From assembly GCF_010183535.1 (NCBI RefSeq), contig NC_071331.1, forward strand, positions 4,030,001 to 4,094,000: 64,000 bases of DNA, read 5' to 3'. Under the pieces are notes generated by a model that worked only from the letters and a program-made list of their open reading frames with translations, had not been told where the DNA came from and ran no database searches. This document shows positions 56,386-64,000 of this stretch, in pieces (position 1 is the stretch's first letter; every line of letters starts with the position of its first letter). Made by a program: the position numbers and the translations under genes. Origin of the DNA: Caenorhabditis remanei. Lineage: Eukaryota > Nematoda > Chromadorea > Rhabditida > Rhabditidae.

Positions 56386-57110
56386 TGTTGACAGTTGCCA
56401 GGTCCCCGATCAGGCCTCTGTCCCACTCCAAACTAAAATGCATTAATTGATTGGATAAATTATTCTAATTTATTCAATTATATTTATGTATTTTACTTTC
56501 TGTTATTAATTCCCTTTTTTCCTTGTTTTTCACTATTACTGTATTAAGAATTTATTCCTTTCTTACAGTTCAAATCGCCGCCAACTACGATGTCTGCGTC
56601 TCTACTACAGTTCAAGGCGCATGCCGTTTCCACCACGAGGAACTCCCACCACGACACACGGGAAACGACTGCCACAGTAGCTGACCGACATCTTCGCTGG
56701 CCTATAATTAATTACCCCTTTTAGAGTTGTTGTTTTTTACCACGAGAGAAGTGGGTTTTTACCGCGAATCCTTCTAGGAAGCGCTGGTATGAACTCGCTG
56801 AGAGCTCTTAGTAAGAAACCGCGAGGATTCTCTACAGAGAATTCCACCGCAGTAGCTTTCTAATCAGTTACCTCGTTCCCCCCATTATCTCTATGCTTTG
56901 ATGTAAGAGCTCGATCAGTTAAAGGTTTTAATGCCGACACCTCGTGTCATGCTTTTCCCTTAATAAACTGGTTGTTGAATAAACCGCGTAACAGTACATC
57001 GGGTCCTGCCTTCCACTGAACCACCTGAATTGGCAGGAAACCACCGAGACGTGTGACACCCTCGACGGCTAATAACCGGCGGCCTTCTATCCTTAGAAGG
57101 GGTGGCCACA
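56386..57110 (+). repeat. 3' LTR, 725 bp
   Basis: Same length as the 5' LTR (offset 30,021). The two substitutions seen are A for C near 56411 and A for G near 56679. It contains three ACCGCG hexamers and two AATAAA signals. Confidence 0.95.
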
Positions 57111-57115
57111 CCCTC
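57111..57115. repeat. Target site duplication CCCTC, right copy
   Basis: CCCTC directly follows the CA end of the 3' LTR and matches 26360-26364. Confidence 0.9.
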
Positions 57116-60100
57116 TAATGATCTCGGTTTCAAACGGGCTAGTTTTCACGTTTTGAAGTTCTCAAGTAGTTTTCCAACAGAAATTGTCTGCACATTGATT
57201 GAAAGCATTTAAAAAACCCGAGCTTGAAAGAAAGTTGTTTGAAAAAAATTTTATCCAAAGAACGAGATCACTATTGTTATCTACTCTTATGATTCTGTTT
57301 CGAAACAGGAAAGGTAAAATATAGTGTGGGAAACGGGCTGAGGTGTCAGAAAATCATATTTTTAGGTGGGGGTCCATGGCGACTCGTAATATCCTTGATA
57401 TCGCCTTCTTGGAAAATGCACATAATGAGTTGATGGGAGGGAGAGAAAGTAAAACAGGAAGGGGCTGGGGTGTCGGAGGCGCGTTCTCATTAGATCATGG
57501 ATTCACACTGATAGCACCCTTTTTGGATATGGAGCCGGTGAAACTGAAATTGGTATAAAATATCTGGAATTGGGTTCTGAAAATGTACCTGTATCGTCTA
57601 TCGCATGTCCTGATTTTTTGATTATTTTTCTTGCTTTCTTGGATTTTCAATGCAACTTGTCATACTTTTGAATACATTTCCCGATAAGACACCTCTCTTT
57701 TCTCCTACCCGACATACAAAGGTGTTTTCTCTATTCGGAAAAGATAACAATCACATCATGATGATATCGTCGATTACTGTAATAAACAAGGTCGTTATTT
57801 GCTCTAGGCTATCCAAACTGTCCCTTTTCCCTAACACCATTCAAAAACGGACCACCTGTTGAAAGTGTTCCTTGATATCCGAATTGCGGCAAAAACACCT
57901 GACTGTCTCCAAGTTGTAAATGATTGTAAATTAGGGACACCCATCGATGAGACACGGTGTTTCTTTTGATGGGGCCGATAAGAGAGAGGAATATTCACCG
58001 GTTTCATAATCCCACTAAATACAAAACACGGGCGTTTGAATCAATTTCATCCTCAAGTCGATCGAAATTTCAAAAAGAGGGTAAACTTTTTTCATAGATT
58101 TTCAAAGCAATCAGTTTTGGTTATCAATCATAATTCGTTTTAGCTATACATATCTGTTTCAAGCAGAGCGTTTCTTACCTTTCGAAGTTTTTTCTTTACT
58201 CCCTTTAATCCCTTTAAAATAACTTAAATGTCCCATTTTTCATACGAATACTGTGAATTCCAGAAGATAAATATGAAAAATGTCTAAAACTGAAATAAAC
58301 TTGTTTGGGATCCGTTTTTTTTGTTCAACACGTGTTCTCGACACGGAATTCCAACTGATCTTGATAAGTCTATTGGGAAACATTCCTTATTAGCTAGAAC
58401 AATGTACTGAAAAAAGATTGTTTCAATCCGGATTCTAAATAACTGGTTGTTCATAAAAAATTAGTACCCACCTGCCTGTTCCCTCATTTCCATCTCCACC
58501 GTCTCCACCACCTCCCCCTTCTCCAAAATCCGTCTTTTCCTTGTTTGCAGGTGACAGACGGTATACTCCTCTCATTTCCATCGTTCTCCACCACCACCTC
58601 CCCCGTCTCCAAATCCATCTTTTCCATGTTTGCAAGTGACAGACGGTACTGTACTCCAAGTGTGTCTCCCATTATAACTTGCGTAACTTCTTTGAAATCA
58701 CCGCTTATTTGGGATAGGATAGACACGTTAGAGAATGGAATATTTGAATATATTGTTGTCAAGTATCGTGCATCTAGGGTCAGTAATCAAAAGCTTTAGC
58801 CAGAAGTGATAAGATAGTTGTGAAACGGAAGTTTTTCAAATTTACAGAATTCTCTGAAGAGCTTGTTTGCGCTTTATTTAGATTCAAGGGCAGCGCCACA
58901 ATAAGATGAATCACATCATACGTATAAAACGGTTGATGAAATAATGATTATCCGAAAGTTTTTCAGTTTTCTATTACTAAAACCATCTGGTTACTCTAGT
59001 AAATCAGCAATTAGACATCCGGTTTCAACTCTTCCTCTTATAAAAGTAGTAAAACAGTAGGTTGAGAACTAATGAATCAACAATTATAGTAACGGTGTGA
59101 TTATAGTAACTTGCTTAATTTACAAAGATCCATTAACACTAAGTAAATTAGCAAAACTTATGAAATATAGCTGAAACGGTGATTATGGTAACCTACACCG
59201 GCCAAAAATGGGCGGTCCCCAAAAATATCAATACCAAAGTTTTAGGGTTCCTTAATACATAACGCAAAATACATAACGAGGAGAGAAAGAAGGGCTGGTG
59301 TGTCGGGGGCGCGGTTTTTTGGAAACATCTATGATAATAATGTCAGTGATAGGTCTTTCTTTAGATATGGAGATGGTGAAACTGAAATTCGTTTTTGAAA
59401 ATGCGTGGGATTTTGTCATTCTAAGAAAGGATCGATATCTCCCATCTCATTCCCATTGATATCTCAATGAATAAATGTTTTAGTTTCTTACCTAGTTTCT
59501 TCCTTTCTTGGATCAAATTTCTAATGTTATTGTTCTATCTGGAAATATTCTGTGATAATTTTTTCAAATTTTCTGGTAAAACACCTCTTTTCTCTCTTCC
59601 CCGACATACAAAGGTGTTTTCTCTATTCGGAAAAGATAAAAATCACATCATGATGATATCGTCGATTACTGTAATAAACACGGTCGTTATTTGCTTTCCT
59701 AGCCTAGCCAAACTGTCCACCTCCCCTTCAAAAACGGACCACTTGTTTGAAAAGTTCCCTGATATCCGAATTGTCGCAAAAACACCTGACTGTCTCCAAG
59801 ATGTAAATGATTGTAAATCGGATATACTCATCCATGAGACTAGGTGTTTCTTTTGATGGGGGCCGATAACGGGGTAGAATTTTTACAGGTTTTATGATTT
59901 TCAACTTCCGGATATTTTAGAAATTCTAGAAGTCCAAGGATTAAACAAAAAACGTTTTAACTGGTATTTGTAGCAGTAACTTACCGTACTGCTCTCAATG
60001 ATCTAGTGTCAGTAATCAGTTTCTAGTTATATATTTCATCGGACCCCTAACAATCAACAAATCAACATAATCACTGTTGAGTGTTTCCCATTAGTCTGTA

Positions 60101-60141
60101 CTGAAACGGTAAGTTCAAAATCAAAAGTGGGAGCTCACTGC
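57116..60141. repeat. Degenerate repeat family right of the retroelement
   Basis: No gene was supported. Two related blocks, about 57655-57990 and 59555-59865, share GACATACAAAGGTGTTTTCT and the CCTGACTGTCTCCAAG segment with 24600-24860. 58655-58990 repeats 25195-25530. A small C- and CCACC-rich patch with a local duplication lies at about 58480-58645 (TTTGCA(G/A)GTGACAGACGGTA twice). Confidence 0.65.
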
Positions 60142-60447
60142 TTTAAAGGAGGACTGAAGTCATTTTTTTTTAATTCAGATTCTGATACTACAGAAAATTC
60201 TGAATAACTTTCATAATCGGAGCATGTGCTAAAAATCGCTCTAAACGCCCTAAATTCACGTTTTCCCGGCTCAAAAGGAGCGTTCGTGGAAGAGTTTTCC
60301 CACGCGAATTTTTGCCCTCGTGTAGTCCTCTCGGACAATATTATTTCTTTTTATTTCTCTATTTTTCGTTTTCTTGTTTTTTTCAACATAATTTCGTGTT
60401 TTTTCTTCTTTTTTTACGATATAAATTGACTTCAGTCCTCCTTTAAA
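60142..60447. mobile_element. 306-bp MITE with 21-bp inverted repeats
   Basis: TTTAAAGGAGGACTGAAGTCA at 60142-60162 is the perfect inverse of 60427-60447. The interior is non-coding. A TTAA lies at each end, so the true unit could carry TTAA target copies; the TIR does not otherwise identify a family. Confidence 0.75.
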
Positions 60448-60914
60448 AAAAATATGTGATTTTGTCCTTCCTGATGAAACATCAAGTTTCTGGAAGTACA
60501 ACATTTTCATATTTTTCTGAAATTTAAATCCTTCTATTTTTTGAACGCCAAATAACTTACTCCAAGAAAATAACAATTCAGAGGATCTTAGTACTTTCAA
60601 AAAAAAAGTTGTACTTTTTGGTGAGATTTTGAAACAGTCATTCAACCAAAGTCCTGTAAGTGATATCGGTTTCAACTGGAACATTTATAGTTTTTTGTGA
60701 TTTCTCAAGTTGATTCTTCGTTGGAATCTCCTACAACACTCCTTTTTGACTGCACACCTTTCTACATATCAAACTGTGGATAAATCTTCGAGTTCTTTCC
60801 GAATTGTCAGATGGCGCACACCTATGTATTTCAACACTATCTCTTATTGGAAGGAGCAAGAAAAAGTTTACTGAAATAGGAATAAATTTTTATTCCTTAT
60901 ACTTTTTGATGATT
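60448..60914. other. AT-rich intergenic DNA
   Basis: No gene or repeat could be supported. Confidence 0.4.
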
Positions 60915-61235
60915 TCTTTCCGTTTCAATCTAGACATTTACTACCATTTTGGAATTTTCCAATTAATAATCTATTGAGTTTAGTTCTCATAGCTGTGTTT
61001 TTTTAAGTCGCTCCCTCGCTTCCCCATTTTCATTGTTCTCATTTACTTGGCAATCCCAAACCTTTTTTTGTTTCCTTGTATGCATTCTAAATGCATACAA
61101 AACAGGAAAATGACTAGTTCTTCTAGAAAACGAATAGTAGATCGAAATGCAGACTAATCATTTTCACCCCCAAACCAGAAAAATGAAACATGTCTGAAAC
61201 TGAAATAAAGTTGTTTAGGATTCATTCCATCAACC
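60915..61235 (+). repeat. Duplicated block of about 310 bp, copy 1
   Basis: It contains TTTTGGAATTTTCCAATTAA, TCGCTCCCTCGCTTCCCCAT, a hairpin TGTATGCATTCTAAATGCATACA, and TCATTTTCACCCCCAAACCA. Copy 2 lies at 61763-62080 in the same orientation. Confidence 0.8.
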
Positions 61236-61257
61236 TACATGTCAGAGCTGCGCGGAA

Positions 61258-61685
61258 TTCCGGTTTCCGACTTCCGACTTCCGACTTCCGGGCATTTTTT
61301 CACTTCCGACTTCCGTTTTCAAAACTTTACTTCCGACTTCCGACTTCCGTTTTCGGATGTTAACTTCCGATTTCCGTCATTCCATAATTGTGGAATTTCC
61401 GAAAAGTATATTTTGCAGAAATACAAGGAAAAATGGTCTAAAAGGACAGAAAATAGGCTTCTTTTCAGCCAAAAACTAATTTTTCACTGATTTTCGCGAA
61501 TTTTATGAACTCTTTCTAGGAGTTTTTGAATCTTTGCGAAAAAATCTACTTCCGACTTCCGACTTCCGACTTCCAACTTCCGACTTCCGGGCGTTTTTTC
61601 ACTTCCGACTTCCGGATTAGACATTTTACTTCCGACTTCCGACTTCCGTTTTCAAAATTTTACTTCCGACTTCCGTTTTAGAAAA
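61258..61685 (+). repeat. CTTCCGA simple-repeat clusters
   Basis: The 7-bp word CTTCCGA and variants (ACTTCCGTTTTC) are clustered at 61258-61375 and again at 61548-61685, with a non-repetitive spacer between. The two clusters share the phrase CGGGC(A/G)TTTTTTCACTTCCG, which suggests duplication of a compound unit. Confidence 0.8.
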
Positions 61686-61762
61686 AATCACTTTCGTGCA
61701 ACTCTGCTACACGTAGTCCATTTCCACCCGACATCCACGCAAGTCTTCTGTCTTGAGTTCTA

Positions 61763-62080
61763 TACCGTTTCAATCTGGACATTTTTACCATTTTGGAATT
61801 TTCCAATTAATAATCCATCCATATGCTGTATTTGTTTTTTTTAAATCGCTCCCTCGCTTCCCCATTTTCATTGTTCTCATTTACTTGGCAATCCCAAACC
61901 TTGTTTTGTTTCCTAGTATGCATTAAAATTGCATACAAATAAGAGAATGACTAGTTCTTCCAGAAAACGAGTAGTAGCTCAAAATGCAGAACGATCATTT
62001 TCACCCCCAAACCAGAAAAATGAAACAAGTCTGAAACTGAAAAAAGTTGTTTAGGATCCATTCCATCAACCAACACGTTG
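61763..62080 (+). repeat. Duplicated block of about 310 bp, copy 2
   Basis: Direct repeat of 60915-61235, about 850 bp downstream, with scattered changes and a short deletion near 61825. Confidence 0.8.
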
Positions 62081-62389
62081 TCTCCTTATCCACCAGACAT
62101 CCACGCAAGTCTTCTGTCTTGCGTATATTCCAAGTCGTCTGTCGTGCTTCTATACCACCGTCTGTATAATCGAGAACTGAATTCTAATTGCTTTTTAAAA
62201 GTTTGACACCTGACTGTCAAGTTAAAAGTGATTGTAAGTGACACCCATCCATGAGGCACGGCATTTTTTGATGACGGCGATCACAGGTCCTATGTTTCAC
62301 GGATATGCATTAGAAAACGAGTTAGCTAAGATTATATGCAGATTTTATGAAACATCCTTTTTAAAGTCGGTTAAGAAAGTATTAAGAAA

Positions 62390-62640
62390 ATTTACAATCG
62401 GCTACCTCTGGTTTTATGTGAATAATGGCTTAAAATGGTGTAGGTCTATGACATTATCAATACTCCAAAAACATTTCTACTCTTCATAAGTTTCAGTAAC
62501 AGTCATTTCTGATACAAAATTGAAAATCGCTTCTAATGATCTCGGTTACAAACTGGTCTCGTTTTGGAGTTTTCAAATAGTTTTCCAATGGCAACTGTCT
62601 GCAAAGTGGGTAAAAATATTAAAGAAACAAGCCGAGCTTC
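62390..62640 (+). repeat. Paralogue of the retroelement's empty target site
   Basis: Sequence around 62480-62590 matches the left flank ending at 26364 (CATAAGTTTCAGTAACAGTC) and then the right flank from 57112 (TCTAATGATCTCGGTT), joined without the retroelement. It shows what the locus looked like before insertion. Confidence 0.8.
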
Positions 62641-62884
62641 TTCCGATTTTTTTAATAATCCAAACCCACCACTAAATTTTAATAAAAACAAAAACATATT
62701 AAACTTGTTTGAAACTGAAACACTTTTTTTGGGATGCAAGTGTCATTTTACTCGTTCAACGAGGTATTTATTGGTATTGTCGCGGTATTAACGAGACATA
62801 AATTCTAATTTACTTTCATTTTTCTGTTTTGAAACAGCACACGTAGGTTGTGAAACGGACTGAGGTGGCAGAAATGCATTTTTT

Positions 62885-63495
62885 TAAATGTATTGGGTCC
62901 CGATTAAAGCTTCCATTCGGTCCAATTTTTGACCGACCTGACCGACCGCCGACCCGACCGACCCCCGACCGACCGATCGCCGACCTACGCAATTTTTTCT
63001 GTCTGCATACGCCATAATCGACGGCAAATTTTGAAAAGAAATCCGGCTGAAAACTGACATTTTTCCGGGCAAGGATGACAAAAAATGAAATAAATTAGGA
63101 ATAATTTGAACAAAATTAGTACTTCCAACAATTTTTAATACCAATTTTCGGTCATAGTGCAATTTTTTATGACCACATGTTTATTATTCCGATTTTCAAA
63201 AATCACTCGAAATTCGTCAAATTTTTCAAAGTGAATCATGTTTTGACATAATTTTCAGCGCACTTTTCACAACTTGAATTTTGAAAAATTCTGAAATTTA
63301 TGAAAAAAATAAACTAAATTTAAACTTCCGCCGATAAATACGCAAACACTTCACGCACAAATGCGGACCTCGGTCGGCTCGGTCGGTCGGCAGTCGGTCG
63401 GGTCGGCGGTCGGTCGACGGTCGGATATAACTCTCTACGGAGTGTTTGTTCAAAAAAAAAATCGACCACAAAATTGAAGCTTTAGGTGTGATCTT
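62885..63495. repeat. Inverted GACCGAC/GTCGGTC clusters
   Basis: At 62930-62992 the plus strand is rich in CCGACC words; at 63366-63425 it is rich in GGTCGG words. The two are about 370 bp apart and can pair. Short matching arms (AAAGCTTC at 62907 and GAAGCTTT at 63476) lie outside. It is probably a foldback or MITE-like unit; the middle is AT-rich and non-coding. Confidence 0.6.
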
Positions 63496-64000
63496 CCGTG
63501 AAAAAAGCACGGAATTGGAAGTTGATAGCACGTGACAATTCAATGAGACAAGAAGAACACTCTAGGGTTGTGTTGTTGCTGACTGGAATGAGAACTTGAA
63601 CGGATACAGCAGAACTGTACGGTGTACGAAAAACTGCAGACTATATGGTGAAACTGAACAAACTTTCAGAAGTTTGATTGTCAGTGAGTTCATAGTCAAA
63701 AAAGAAAATTGATAAGAAGCAGATAGTCAAGATATGGACAAGTAAACCGAAACTTGCCTCAAAACTGATAAAGTAGTTGTGAAACTGAAATTTTTCTACT
63801 TGTTGTAGTATATTTGCTAGGTCAGATAGGAAAGCAACAGAGGAAAAAGGTAAGGAGTAAATACAGAATATCTGATACCGAGTAGAGAAAAATTTCATAA
63901 GATACGGCAACGAAGCTTTTCGGAAAATTCAACTAATTTGGGTGTGAAGAAAGAGTAACAAAAATGTTCCATGAGAGTATCTACAAGCTGAGAATTTCCA
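63496..64000. other. AT-rich DNA to the window end
   Basis: No gene or clear repeat could be supported. Confidence 0.4.

Larger units (their letters stand above)
26365..57110 (+). mobile_element. Giant BEL/Pao LTR retrotransposon with four accessory genes
   Basis: Two 725-bp direct repeats with TG...CA ends and a 5-bp target duplication bound a 30,746-bp insertion. Gag has BEL-type CCHC knuckles. Pol has the order protease, RT, RNase H, integrase, typical of BEL/Pao. About 21 kb between the 5' LTR and gag hold a leader and four spliced genes that canonical BEL elements lack. A 5,625-bp palindromic transposon is nested at 39305-44929, so the native length is about 25.1 kb. Only two LTR differences were seen (CGATC(C/A)GGCC and CACAGT(G/A)GCTG), so the insertion is young. 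Gag, Pol and all accessory frames are open, so it may be functional. The hexamer ACCGCG is spread over the whole sense strand. Confidence 0.93.

Overview
The window reads as nematode nuclear DNA, most likely from a Caenorhabditis species. It is AT-rich, gene-poor and full of repeats. Its introns are 43-51 bp with TTTCAG-like acceptors, and its transposon families (BEL/Pao, foldback and palindromic elements, MITEs) fit that genus. I cannot name the species. There is little conventional host gene content; the one convincing host-type gene is a minus-strand BTB + RRM protein at about 18.7-19.8 kb.

Layout. 1-4,750: a transposon-like unit bounded by 585-bp inverted repeats. 4,751-8,526: AT-rich DNA without genes, with a tRNA-like fragment. 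8,527-17,840: a 119-bp satellite of about 70 units, interrupted by a 997-bp inverted-repeat element at 9,638-10,634. 18.1-21.3 kb: the BTB-RRM gene and purine-rich flanks. 21.3-26.4 kb and 57.1-64 kb: a degenerate repeat family that occurs on both sides of the central insertion, plus small MITE and simple-repeat features.

26,365-57,110 is the centrepiece: one LTR retrotransposon of the BEL/Pao type. It has 725-bp LTRs (TG...CA) with two differences seen by eye, a 5-bp target duplication (CCCTC) and an apparent tRNA-Gly-type primer site. It spans 30.7 kb, or about 25.1 kb without a nested insertion. Gag (48.2 kb) and Pol (50.8-56.35 kb) sit at its 3' end. Between the 5' LTR and gag lie about 21 kb holding a long leader and four spliced accessory genes (called A-D here): A 31,050-31,749; B about 32,077-33,860; C 34,056-35,862, which is Gag-like with zinc knuckles; and D 37,959-46,233. 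All four accessory genes and gag have a splice-acceptor-like TTTTAG/TTTCAG shortly upstream of their start. Two accessory genes (B and D) have their own AATAAA signal. This resembles an operon inside a retroelement.

Two further points stand out. First, the hexamer ACCGCG occurs about 84 times on the sense strand of the retroelement (LTRs, leader, all genes, every codon frame). Its reverse complement is nearly absent, I found none in the nested insertion, and only one in about 33 kb of flanks. Second, a 5,625-bp, nearly perfect palindrome with an 8-bp target duplication has landed inside a 46-bp intron of gene D and leaves the reading frame across the splice intact. All counts and alignments are by eye.
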